Of a DNA stretch of 10,016 bases, positions 1 through 7,000 are shown piece after piece. The stretch is from positions 1 through 10,016 of the forward strand of contig JAHIEH010000035.1 of NCBI GenBank assembly GCA_018901675.1, read 5' to 3'. A program made the translations under genes and the position numbers. Position 1 is the first letter of the stretch, and each line of letters opens with the position of its first letter. The notes under the pieces are model-generated. The model saw only the letters and a program-made list of their open reading frames with translations, ran no database searches and was not told the origin of the DNA. The stretch is from Nanobdellota archaeon. GTDB lineage: Archaea; Nanobdellota; Nanobdellia; Pacearchaeales; GW2011-AR1.

Positions 1-1
1 T

Positions 2-991
2 GAGAGAAAAATTGTAAGCAACATGGGAAAAATCTTGAGATGGCCTGTTGTTAGGGGTGATGGAAAAGTTTTAGCTGGAACTAAGATAGTTTCAGCTACT
101 CAATTTATTGCTGGTTTTTTTGGTGACCATGCTCCATATACTGAAAACTTAGAAGAAAAAGTTATTAATAATGTGCCTTTTGATTTTAGTGAAGTCCTTG
201 GGTTTGGTAATGGTCATGGAGCTATGTTTGTTGGTTTCCTTGGGCAGAGATATATTGATTGCAGAGACTTTATGGAAGAAAAGTTTGATATAGTAGCTAA
301 TAATTTAGCAGAATCTGATTTTGATATAAGAATACATTCTCCTCCTGCTAATAGTTTAATCAAATATGTTGGAAACCAGTTTATGCCAAGAGTTAGTTCT
401 GACGGAATAATTGTTTTTTCAGATGATACAGATGGAGATGGGTTTCTTGAGCTTTATAATGCAAGTTTAGAATCAAAAGTTGTTCATTGGCGTCCAGATG
501 GATATGTTCCTGATGATTTAGATTTGGTTTGGTATGATTCTGCTGGATGCAAAAACAAAATAGCAAGAGGAACCGCAATTACTACTCCTGGCAGTGAAAA
601 GACATTAACTGTTGCTCCGGCTATTCCACTAAAAGATATTTTTTCTCTTCCTAATGATACTTTTATGACTTATGTTAAACATAGCCCTTCAGGAACAACT
701 TTTTCAAACCCAGATAAGAGTGGGAGTGAGCCATTTTCAAGAGAGGCGATACTTAACAAATTTATACTTGAAAAAGAAGGCTTAACTTCTGATAATGTTA
801 AGGTTTATGATGTAACTATTAATGATGTAACAGGAGCAATTGTTCCTGGAACTGAGCTTAAAATAGCTTCAAGGACAGCTGATACTGTGACTTATACAAG
901 AAGCGGGTTTTCAGCAGAAGGAATATCAGTTTCACGCGCTCCTCTTAAAATCAAATGGGGGCGGTTTGGATGCATAGGGATACACGACTAG
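2..991 (+). CDS. Probable surface/secreted protein, C-terminal part (5' end outside window)
   Basis: Function not recognised. The frame is open to the left edge: seven sense codons precede the first ATG (position 23) and no ribosome-binding site stands before it, so the true start probably lies upstream and this is a 3' fragment. Residues below are counted from that ATG. The protein is soluble, without a membrane segment, and rich in Gly, Asp, Asn, Ser and Thr. It has an acidic calcium-loop-like stretch around residues 134-143 (Asp135, Asp137, Asp139, Gly140, Glu143). The last third alternates short beta-like strands with turns, as in bacterial and archaeal surface proteins. N-X-S/T sequons occur near residues 146 (NAS) and 212 (NDT). 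The G-rich run before the stop (956-963) and an open stretch in another frame beyond it raise the possibility that the C-terminus is altered by a frameshift. It lies next to glycan genes, so a glycosylated surface protein is plausible but unproven. Confidence 0.6.
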   Translation, partial: ERKIVSNMGKILRWPVVRGDGKVLAGTKIVSATQFIAGFFGDHAPYTENLEEKVINNVPFDFSEVLGFGNGHGAMFVGFLGQRYIDCRDFMEEKFDIVANNLAESDFDIRIHSPPANSLIKYVGNQFMPRVSSDGIIVFSDDTDGDGFLELYNASLESKVVHWRPDGYVPDDLDLVWYDSAGCKNKIARGTAITTPGSEKTLTVAPAIPLKDIFSLPNDTFMTYVKHSPSGTTFSNPDKSGSEPFSREAILNKFILEKEGLTSDNVKVYDVTINDVTGAIVPGTELKIASRTADTVTYTRSGFSAEGISVSRAPLKIKWGRFGCIGIHD

Positions 992-1098
992 AAATAGTGT
1001 TTATGATGTCCGAAATTGGGTTCAAACAATGCTCTTGGGAGTGTCTTTAATTTCAGAGCATCCAAAAAACTCACAAACCACACATGTCAAGAATGTTT

Positions 1099-1166
1099 TT
1101 ATGTCAAAATTGCATTCATCTGCACATTAAAATGTGCAGTTTTCTGCATCGGCAATTTTGGCATAA
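1099..1166. repeat. Nested inverted repeat / compound stem-loop
   Basis: The outer arms 1099-1113 and 1152-1166 are 15 nt each and complementary except for one position that is a G-U wobble in RNA. Inside them lies a second perfect inverted repeat, 9-bp arms 1120-1128 and 1131-1139 with only AA between. The two stems together would form one long rod with a small asymmetric internal loop (1114-1119 and 1140-1151). It could be a structured RNA, a transcription-end element for the upstream gene, or a protein-binding palindrome; no flanking U-tract argues for a classical terminator. Confidence 0.65.
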
Positions 1167-1264
1167 TATAACTAAATGTGCATTTGTGCAATAATCTGTT
1201 GCATCTTATAACCTATTTGAAGTTTTATCAGTGATATATGCAAAGGCATACAGAGGAATAAAAT

Positions 1265-1300
1265 TGTGTTATCCAGAAATAACCTCCTGTCGATAACACA
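1265..1300. repeat. 9-bp perfect inverted repeat upstream of TATA box (operator-like)
   Basis: The arms 1265-1273 (tgtgttatc) and 1292-1300 (gataacaca) are perfect complements separated by 18 nt. The stem can be extended by cag/ctg (1274-1276 with 1287-1289) across a 2-nt bulge. The palindrome ends 22 nt before the TATA box at 1323. That fits a site for a dimeric regulator of the 1351 gene, or an RNA hairpin at the end of an upstream transcript. Confidence 0.45.
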
Positions 1301-1322
1301 CACGATAATAAAATCGCATAAC

Positions 1323-1329
1323 TTATAAA
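1323..1329 (+). promoter_or_regulatory. Archaeal TATA box for the 1351 gene (leaderless transcript)
   Basis: TTATAAA is centred 25 nt before the ATG at 1351, the usual distance from an archaeal TATA box to the transcription start. Transcription would therefore begin at or within a base or two of the start codon. There is no Shine-Dalgarno sequence between them, which agrees with a leaderless mRNA. Confidence 0.55.
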
Positions 1330-1350
1330 CTATTTTTAGTTATTATTCCT

Positions 1351-1791
1351 ATGAAAATGGGGCATAGAATCTTTTTTAGCTTGCTTTTTTTAGTTTTGGC
1401 AGTTTTTCTTTTTGTTTTTTTAGAAATCCCTAAAAGAAGCATTCCAGAGAATGTCTTGATAAGAGTCTTGGACAAAGATAAAGAGCCGGTTGTAAATGCT
1501 TCGTGCAAAGCAGACATTATAACTGAAGAAAGAAGCGTGGAAAATGTAGTTTTGAGGGAAGTTGCAGATTTGTCAAAATTTTCCCCAGGAATTACACCCT
1601 CAGGAAAAAATCCTGATAAAGGTTTTTACTATTTAGAAACCGGGATGAAAGATTATTTTGGAAATTTTGAGATAAAAATTGTGTGTGTATCACCGAAGTT
1701 TGAAGGAGTCAGCTACACAATTTTAAACAATACTTATATGCCATGCGAAGTTAAAAAAAATCAGGATGGCAGTGATTTTGTTATTTGCTAA
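1351..1791 (+). CDS. Small membrane-anchored extracytoplasmic protein, unknown function
   Basis: The 146-residue protein is not recognised as a named family. Residues 7-27 are one strongly hydrophobic segment after a short basic start, so it is a signal anchor or uncleaved signal peptide with the remaining ~115 residues outside the cell. Residues 33-56 have the look of the first strands of an Ig-like or carboxypeptidase-regulatory-like beta sandwich (hydrophobic strand, Asp-Lys-Asp-Lys-Glu-Pro turn, then VVNA). Four cysteines (52, 112, 132, 146), all in the outer part, could form two disulfides. Sequons are present at NAS (49) and NNT (126). The start is supported by the TATA box 25 nt upstream; the Met at codon 3 is an alternative. 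It is the first gene of the plus-strand glycosyltransferase group and sits 56 nt before the GT-C gene, so a role as accessory or target of that enzyme is possible. Confidence 0.7.
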   Translation: MKMGHRIFFSLLFLVLAVFLFVFLEIPKRSIPENVLIRVLDKDKEPVVNASCKADIITEERSVENVVLREVADLSKFSPGITPSGKNPDKGFYYLETGMKDYFGNFEIKIVCVSPKFEGVSYTILNNTYMPCEVKKNQDGSDFVIC

Positions 1792-1847
1792 ATAAACTAC
1801 TTTGGATTTAGCAAAAAGAATAAAAGCCTGAATAATTTGATTATTCC

Positions 1848-3362
1848 ATGGAAAAAAGGCGGAGTATTTTTCAGGTTATTTTGGTGATTTTTGCATTTAT
1901 TTTGTTGTTTATCTTGGTTTATTCCCCGCACTTTTCTTACAGATTTCCATTTCATGTTGATGAATGGGGAGGCATTTTAAAATCCATGCTCTTAGCTGAC
2001 GGGCTGTATTTATACGGGTTTGCAGGAGCAGAAATGGGTTTTCATTTTTTTCTTTTAATATTGTCAAAATTTTTTAATCTTGTGCTTATTTACAAATTTC
2101 TGCCTGCAATCTGGGCTGTTCTTTCTGCATCAGCATTGTTTTATACCAGTTATAAACTGACAGATGATAATTTTTGGATTGCTTTGCTTTCTGTTATTTT
2201 CTTTGCTTCAATAAAATCAAATGTTAATCTAACTGGGCTGTGGTTTTTCACTCCTTTAACTTTTTCAATACCATTTATTTTTCTGTATATTTATTTTTTC
2301 AGCCAGGGCATTCAAAAACAAAACAAGAAATTTATTTTAATAAGCTTAGCAATAATGACTTTTCTCCTGTTTTTCCATGCAATCTCTGTTTTATTTGCTG
2401 TCCCTTTCTTAGTTATTTATGCTCTAATCAATTTTAATTATATAAAGAAAGAATACAAATTTTTCTCTTTGTTTTTAATAATTCCAATTGCAGGAATTTT
2501 GTTCTATAAATATATCATTATGGTTTCCTGGAGCAGCATTCTGTCTCAATATATCATTATGGTTTCCTGGAGCAGCATTCTGTCTCATTTGGTTACTTCT
2601 CTGCAATTTAGGCAGGGTTGGGGCATAGGTGAATTGCAAAATCTGCCTACAGAAGTTTATTCTTTAATTGGGTATCTTTTTGCTTTGTTCGGTATGTTGA
2701 TTATCTTATTATACAGCAAAAACATAAGGAAATATCTAGTTTATGTTTTGTGGCCAGCTATGGCGATGATTTCCATGCTGGGTTATAAGCTAACAGGAGT
2801 TTCTTATTTAGTTCCTTACCAAAGAAATCTTTATTATCTTGCTATAAGCATTCCTTTTTTGAGTGCATTTGGGATTTATTACCTCCTAAAACTAATTTCT
2901 GCTTATGCAGGTAATTTAAGAATTTCAGAGAAAAGCAGGGCTTTGCTTAAGTATGCGATTATTGCAATTATTGTTGTGATTGTTTTATTTTTTGCATTTA
3001 AGCCTTATTATTCTTCTGACAGGAGAACTCAATTATACCAGCTTATTAATGATAAAGATTACAAGGATTTGATTTTTTTGTCCAGTCTCCAAACTATTGA
3101 GAAAGAGAGAGTTATAGCGCCTATAGAAATCTCAACTGCAATGTACCCAATCTCACAAAAAATACCGCTATCTACTCTCAATATCTACACTAAACTCTCC
3201 CACAAAGAGGATTTGGAACTCTTTTTTGAGTTAAAAGACTGTGATAAAAAACAGGAAATAATTCAAAAGGATAATGTGAGATATGTGCTGTCAAAAGAAA
3301 AAATTGATTGCGGGTGGAAACGGGTTTATAGTGAGAATAATTACATCTACGAGGTAAAATAG
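1848..3362 (+). CDS. Polytopic GT-C-like glycosyltransferase (PMT/ArnT-type fold)
   Basis: A 504-residue integral membrane protein, predicted to transfer a sugar from a polyprenyl-phosphate donor on the outer side of the membrane. After a first membrane segment (about 9-28) comes a short loop with His36-Val-Asp38-Glu39-Trp40. This is the acidic pair in the first external loop that carries the catalytic/metal site in GT-C enzymes. Many further hydrophobic segments follow, roughly between 65 and 225 and between 262 and 380. A soluble C-terminal domain of about 120 residues follows, ending in a GWKRVY...YIYEV strand pattern often seen at the end of archaeal GT-C proteins. An exact in-frame 39-bp tandem duplication doubles residues 222-234 as 235-247. 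A weak TATA-like AATAAAAG (1819-1826) lies 26 nt before the ATG, and no SD is seen. The GT2 gene starts 6 nt after its stop, so the two are very probably co-transcribed. The GT-C assignment rests on topology and the DE motif; substrate is unknown. Confidence 0.72.
   Translation: MEKRRSIFQVILVIFAFILLFILVYSPHFSYRFPFHVDEWGGILKSMLLADGLYLYGFAGAEMGFHFFLLILSKFFNLVLIYKFLPAIWAVLSASALFYTSYKLTDDNFWIALLSVIFFASIKSNVNLTGLWFFTPLTFSIPFIFLYIYFFSQGIQKQNKKFILISLAIMTFLLFFHAISVLFAVPFLVIYALINFNYIKKEYKFFSLFLIIPIAGILFYKYIIMVSWSSILSQYIIMVSWSSILSHLVTSLQFRQGWGIGELQNLPTEVYSLIGYLFALFGMLIILLYSKNIRKYLVYVLWPAMAMISMLGYKLTGVSYLVPYQRNLYYLAISIPFLSAFGIYYLLKLISAYAGNLRISEKSRALLKYAIIAIIVVIVLFFAFKPYYSSDRRTQLYQLINDKDYKDLIFLSSLQTIEKERVIAPIEISTAMYPISQKIPLSTLNIYTKLSHKEDLELFFELKDCDKKQEIIQKDNVRYVLSKEKIDCGWKRVYSENNYIYEVK
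2509..2587 (+). repeat. Perfect 39-bp tandem duplication inside the GT-C gene
   Basis: Bases 2509-2547 are repeated exactly in 2548-2586, and one more base (2587) also matches. The period of 39 is divisible by three, so reading continues and 13 residues (YIIMVSWSSILSQ, then YIIMVSWSSILSH) are doubled. With no mismatch between copies the duplication is either very recent or an assembly artefact. Confidence 0.95.
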
Positions 3363-3368
3363 TTTATT

Positions 3369-4514
3369 ATGGATAAAAAAAACAACAAAAGCCCTGAATT
3401 GAGCGTAATTCTTCCTTGTAGAAATGAGGAGCAGGCAGTTGGCTATTGCATTAAGCAAATAAAAAAGGTTTTGAGTGAGAACAAAATCTATGGAGAGATT
3501 ATTGTCTCTGACTCTTCTTCTGATAAATCTCCTGAAATTGCCAAAAAATTAGGAGTTATATTAATTAAGCATGATAAGGAGGGTTATGGAAATGCATATC
3601 TTGAGGCATTTGAAATTGCAAAAGGAAAATATATCTTTATGGCTGACTGCGATGGAAGTTATGATTTTAATGAGATACCTGAATTTTTAAAATGCCTAAA
3701 GGAAGGCTATGATTTTGTTGTTGGGGATAGGTTTAAGGGCAAAATTGATGAGAATGCAATGCCTTTTTCTCATCGTTATATTGGCAATCCAGTTCTTTCT
3801 TTTTTGCTTAGATTGTTTTTCAAAACAAAAGTTCATGATGTTCATTGTGGAATGAGAGCTATAACAAAAGAATCATTAAACAAATTAAATCTAAAAACAA
3901 CTGGCATGGAATTTGCTTCTGAAATGGTGATTAAAGCAGCAAAGAAGAAATTAAAGATAAAACAAATTTCAATTAATTATTGCAAAAGAAAAGGAGAATC
4001 CAAATTAAAGCCATTTGCAGATGCGTGGAAACATTTAAGATTTATGCTGCTCTACAGCCCATTGTTTTTGTTTTTTATTCCTGGAATAATCCTTTTTTTA
4101 GCAGGAGCTATATCAATAATTATGTTGTATTTTAACACCCTTGTAATTTTTGGGGTGAAACTGCAGTACCATCCAATGTTTTTATCTTCTTTATTTATGA
4201 TTATTGGCTATCAATTAATCATATTTGCTTTTTTTGCTAAAACTTATGCGATTAATCATTTAGGAGAAGAAAGTTTATTGATTAATCAATTAAATAAACA
4301 TATTACTATTGAAACAGCAAGTATTGTTGGGGTGATAGTTAGCGGGATTGGTGCAATTATCTATCTTTTTATATTAATTAGATGGGTAGAAAGCGGTTTT
4401 GGTGCATTACAGGAAGTAAAGAATTCAATAATTGCCTTAACTTTAATTATCATTGGAATACAGACAATATTTTCATCTTTTATGCTTAGCATATTGGGGA
4501 TTAAGGAAAAATGA
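3369..4514 (+). CDS. GT2 family glycosyltransferase, dolichyl-phosphate sugar synthase type (DPM1/AglD-like)
   Basis: Predicted to transfer a hexose from a nucleotide sugar to dolichyl (polyprenyl) phosphate at the inner face of the membrane. Residues 11-230 are a GT-A domain. It opens with the LSVILPCRNEE strand (11-21), then EIIVSDSSSD (43-52), the metal-binding MADCDGSYDF (Asp93, Asp95), VGDRFKG (118-124), HDVHCGMRAI (156-165), and the EFASEM acceptor-side helix (181-186). The closing KLKPFADAWKHLRFMLLYSP stretch (212-231) is characteristic of the prokaryotic DPM1-like subgroup. Four membrane segments follow (about 227-258, 270-292, 317-338, 352-378), as in membrane-tethered archaeal AglD-like members. 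It follows the GT-C gene by 6 nt, with a GAGGT (3351-3355) 13 nt before its ATG. Its stop overlaps the ATG of the next, broken gene (ATGA). The lipid-linked sugar it makes is the natural donor for the neighbouring GT-C enzyme. Sugar specificity cannot be read from the sequence. Confidence 0.88.
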   Translation: MDKKNNKSPELSVILPCRNEEQAVGYCIKQIKKVLSENKIYGEIIVSDSSSDKSPEIAKKLGVILIKHDKEGYGNAYLEAFEIAKGKYIFMADCDGSYDFNEIPEFLKCLKEGYDFVVGDRFKGKIDENAMPFSHRYIGNPVLSFLLRLFFKTKVHDVHCGMRAITKESLNKLNLKTTGMEFASEMVIKAAKKKLKIKQISINYCKRKGESKLKPFADAWKHLRFMLLYSPLFLFFIPGIILFLAGAISIIMLYFNTLVIFGVKLQYHPMFLSSLFMIIGYQLIIFAFFAKTYAINHLGEESLLINQLNKHITIETASIVGVIVSGIGAIIYLFILIRWVESGFGALQEVKNSIIALTLIIIGIQTIFSSFMLSILGIKEK

Positions 4515-4658
4515 GAAAAAGAATTAAAGAAAAATTGGTTTTTCGCTATATTTTTGCTTGGATTAATAATTAGAACATTTTCTTGGACTCATTCAAAAAA
4601 TCTTGCTAAGGCGTTTTGTTTTTTGGCAAATCCTATTTTAAATTTATTTGATACCTGA
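4511..4658 (+). pseudogene. Frameshifted remnant of a membrane protein (GT-C-like N-terminus)
   Basis: An ATG overlaps the GT2 stop (ATGA), with AAGGA four bases upstream, and starts a basic MRKRIKEKLV stretch; this frame stops at 4571. Skipping one T in the T5 run at 4539-4543 joins it to another frame that reads FAIFLLGLIIRTFSW and stays open to a TGA at 4656-4658. The join gives a 48-residue product with a basic start and one classic first membrane segment ending in Arg-Thr-Phe, as at the N-terminus of GT-C glycosyltransferases or other polytopic glycan enzymes. The rest is missing: the convergent gene ends 23 nt further on. The translational-coupling overlap indicates a former third gene of the plus-strand operon, lost by frameshift and truncation. 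A sequencing error could explain the shift but not the truncation. Confidence 0.55.
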
Positions 4659-4669
4659 TTTATGATTAT

Positions 4670-4682
4670 TCTTTCCATTTTT
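4670..4682 (+). terminator. T-rich stretch, possible U-tract terminator for the plus-strand genes
   Basis: The short gap between the two convergent transcription units ends in a T-rich run (tctttccattttt) on the plus strand, the kind of U-tract that suffices for termination in archaea. No stem precedes it. The evidence is position and composition only. Confidence 0.25.
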
Positions 4683-6195
4683 ATTGATTAAAATCTTCAC
4701 TTGGCACTAAATCTTGGTCTTGTTTTTTCATTTCTTTTCTTACAAATTTGTATCTCTCTTCTACACTATCCATGTCCAATTTTGGATAATGCTTGAAATA
4801 TTCTTTTTCAATGTTATGCAGGCAGAGAATGTTCTTTTCGTTTAGGAGTTTATGAATCATAAGAAGAATTGAATACGATTTATTTTCTTTTTGTAATTTA
4901 TACAACTGGAAAAATTGGAGAGGTATCTGGGTTTTAGGCATATCTACCATTTTTCTTATTTGTTTATAATTGGGAGTTATTGAGATTTTATCGCCATATA
5001 ATTTTTTAGCATATGAGTTGAAATTAACAGAACCATAAGGATCTCCATCATCAATAAATTCTGTATTTTTAATCATTTTCTCTGTTAAAATAATAGGGAA
5101 AAGTTGGGGGTCGCTGGTGTATACTTTCTCTTTCAACTTAACTCTATCTTTAACTTCTTTTAACAAATGAAGATTGTCTAAAATAAGATTAAATTGCTGT
5201 TTAAATTCTTTATAACTTAAGCCATCTTTAAAAATCAAATAGAATAAGCACTGACTTCTATAAACCTCTCTTTCTAAATAGATAGAATGTATATGTTTTT
5301 TGTCTAATTTATTAACAAAGTTTTTGATTTCTGAATTTATGTTAATCTTGAAATGAGGGTTTTTTATAACCTTAAAATCCATTTTATTTGTTTTTTTATT
5401 TAAATTTTCAGTTTTTAATGATTCTATTAATTTTATAATAGAAAATAGAGCTAATGCTAAAAATCCTTGATTGGACTTAAAATCTTTTCCTGGCAATTCA
5501 AAAAATTCTTTTGTGAATCTTTCACTTAGTCCTCTTTTTTTAAAAAATTCCTTGTATTCGTCAATATTCTTTGCCTCTCTTTTGTTTTCATCTCCAAAGA
5601 AGTTTCTGATTATAGCCCCTATACATTTATAAAATACCCTTAAATTTTGATTTTCATTTAATTTAAACTCGTAAATATTAAATAAAGAGTCGCGATAAGA
5701 AAAAGCTGTGTATGGGTATGACAATTTTGTTTCATTATCTTTAAACTTCATTCGGTTTTCTTTTCCATAAATTAATTTCCAATTTTGAAAGTGTTCTCCT
5801 TTTCTTGAAATTTTGGTATGCCCTATTATTTGATGGATTTTAAAATCCCTATTAAATGCTAAAATTACAAGTTCTATAAATGGAAATAATTTCTCAACTG
5901 ATTTTTGTATTTTCCAAAATCTCTTTAAAAAGTCCCATTCTTGTTCAATTGACATGTCTTTTATAATGATTTGTATGTCAATATCACTTTGTCCTACTTT
6001 GAACCACTTATCAAACTTTGTTTTAGTGTAAATAGACTCTATTTCTGGCATTTTTTTATACATTTGGACTGCTATAATCAATCCAAATTTATACAAAAAA
6101 ATCCCTACCTGCCTTAGGATAGATATATTTTGGTTTTTTGACAAAAACGAGGTTATTCGCTTTAAAAACAGGGTAAGCATTCTATGAAGCTTCAT
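4681..6195 (-). CDS. Nucleotidyltransferase-like protein (pol-beta superfamily) with long C-terminal domain
   Basis: A 504-residue, cytoplasmic protein. Residues 50-112 show the minimal nucleotidyltransferase core. A strand ESIYTKTKF stands where the family has its hG[GS] motif. VGQSDIDIQIII (67-78) follows with the metal-binding pair Asp71 and Asp73. IELVIL (107-112) supplies a third acidic residue (Glu108). The Gly-Ser of the first motif is replaced by Thr-Lys, so catalysis may be altered, though the acidic residues are kept. Helices with aromatic and basic residues follow, in the order seen in nucleotidyltransferase-domain proteins of glycan loci; residues from about 250 onward match nothing I recognise. 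It is the last gene of the minus-strand operon. Its ATG overlaps the methyltransferase stop by 4 nt (ATGA), so it is probably translated by coupling, and there is no SD. Possible roles are transfer of a nucleotide or a phospho-sugar to a glycan, lipid or peptide; substrate unknown. Confidence 0.65.
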   Translation of the reverse strand: MKLHRMLTLFLKRITSFLSKNQNISILRQVGIFLYKFGLIIAVQMYKKMPEIESIYTKTKFDKWFKVGQSDIDIQIIIKDMSIEQEWDFLKRFWKIQKSVEKLFPFIELVILAFNRDFKIHQIIGHTKISRKGEHFQNWKLIYGKENRMKFKDNETKLSYPYTAFSYRDSLFNIYEFKLNENQNLRVFYKCIGAIIRNFFGDENKREAKNIDEYKEFFKKRGLSERFTKEFFELPGKDFKSNQGFLALALFSIIKLIESLKTENLNKKTNKMDFKVIKNPHFKININSEIKNFVNKLDKKHIHSIYLEREVYRSQCLFYLIFKDGLSYKEFKQQFNLILDNLHLLKEVKDRVKLKEKVYTSDPQLFPIILTEKMIKNTEFIDDGDPYGSVNFNSYAKKLYGDKISITPNYKQIRKMVDMPKTQIPLQFFQLYKLQKENKSYSILLMIHKLLNEKNILCLHNIEKEYFKHYPKLDMDSVEERYKFVRKEMKKQDQDLVPSEDFNQ

Positions 6196-6992
6196 TTTTG
6201 TTTAAGTTTTGATATCATTTTTTTTATTTTTTTTAATGTGATATACATTTTTGGGTGATTCTTTTTTAAAAAAATTCCTAAAAGACCAAGGTTTTTGTTA
6301 ATCCAGATGAATATCCTTTGATAAGGAATCCTAATCTTTATTGACAAAAGGTTTAATTTGTTTTTTTGTCGTTCAGAGAAATCTGCCACTCTTATCTTTT
6401 TTGCAAAGGTGATACGGTCTATAATTTTTATATCGCTAAACCTTTTGGAATTGGAGATGTTTTCTTCAATCACTTTTACAGGGCCGTTAAATCCCCCGCC
6501 TTCCCATGAGTCATGAAATGCAATTATTCCCCCCTTAACAAGATACTTTTCCCATAATATAAAATCCATCTTTACAAATTCATAAAGATGGTTTCCATCT
6601 ATCCAAAGAAGGCTTATTGGTTTTTTCCAATTTTTTGCTGCCTCTTCTGATGTTTTAACAATTGGAACAACTTCCCCTTCCAACCCTTCTTTTTTTATGT
6701 TTTCTATAAAAAAGGGCAATGTGTTTTTCGGGATTATGTCTGGAGAAGTTTTATCATGGCTTCCTAAGGGATTATTATGAGGGTCAATGGCATAAACTTT
6801 ATTTTTGTTATGCTTTTTTGCTCCTTTCGCCAAGATTATTGCCGAGCCACCCTTATAAGAGCCGATTTCTACGATTACTCCATTTTTTGATAGATTTTTG
6901 GTTAAAGAAAATAACCGCTCTGCTTCTTTTTCTGTCAATAAAGCATTAGTTCTTTTGATTATGTCCTGAATTTCTTTTTTATTGATTTCCAT
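6192..6992 (-). CDS. Class I SAM-dependent methyltransferase (Methyltransf_24-like)
   Basis: A 266-residue protein with a Rossmann methyltransferase domain in residues 20-200. Motif I is VIVEIGSYKGGSAII (39-53). The acidic end of the second strand is in VYAIDPHNN (66-74). SLLWIDGNHLYEFVKMDF (127-144) is the catalytic-face segment with a DGxHxYxxVxxD pattern. LVKGGIIAFHDSW (151-163) follows. This arrangement is that of the Methyltransf_24 group, common in capsule and exopolysaccharide loci and in antibiotic pathways (CmcI-like), where it methylates sugar hydroxyls or other small acceptors. Residues 210-266 form a basic tail with hydrophobic patches (RIPYQRIFIWI, LGLLGIFL) that could attach it to the membrane surface. 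It starts 8 nt after the kinase stop and shares ATGA with the next gene. No SD is present. O-methylation of a glycan or of a phosphate placed by the neighbouring kinase is the likeliest job; the acceptor is inferred only. Confidence 0.82.
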   Translation of the reverse strand: MEINKKEIQDIIKRTNALLTEKEAERLFSLTKNLSKNGVIVEIGSYKGGSAIILAKGAKKHNKNKVYAIDPHNNPLGSHDKTSPDIIPKNTLPFFIENIKKEGLEGEVVPIVKTSEEAAKNWKKPISLLWIDGNHLYEFVKMDFILWEKYLVKGGIIAFHDSWEGGGFNGPVKVIEENISNSKRFSDIKIIDRITFAKKIRVADFSERQKNKLNLLSIKIRIPYQRIFIWINKNLGLLGIFLKKNHPKMYITLKKIKKMISKLKQK

Positions 6993-7000
6993 TTTGTTGG

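Larger units (their letters stand above)
992..1350. other. 359-bp intergenic region rich in inverted repeats
   Basis: No convincing gene. The stretch holds a nested stem-loop (1099-1166), a short hairpin (1237-1250), a 9-bp palindrome (1265-1300) and the TATA box of the next gene. TGCA tetramers are dense, with eight copies between 1111 and 1242. The first part (978-1127) is open in a frame different from the upstream gene and may be a displaced C-terminus of that gene. Confidence 0.6.

Noticed and set aside
393..578. 61-codon reading frame on the minus strand inside the left-edge gene
   Set aside because: Low-complexity His/Leu/Gln-rich translation, antisense to a well-supported gene, no promoter or RBS.
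1099..1300. CRISPR array or insertion sequence in the repeat-rich intergenic region
   Set aside because: No regularly spaced direct repeats, no transposase frame, no terminal inverted repeats or target-site duplication found by eye.
1323..1517. 64-codon minus-strand frame across the start of the 1351 gene
   Set aside because: It is the complement of the hydrophobic segment, giving a Lys/Ser-rich shadow; the plus-strand gene has the TATA box and a proper membrane anchor.
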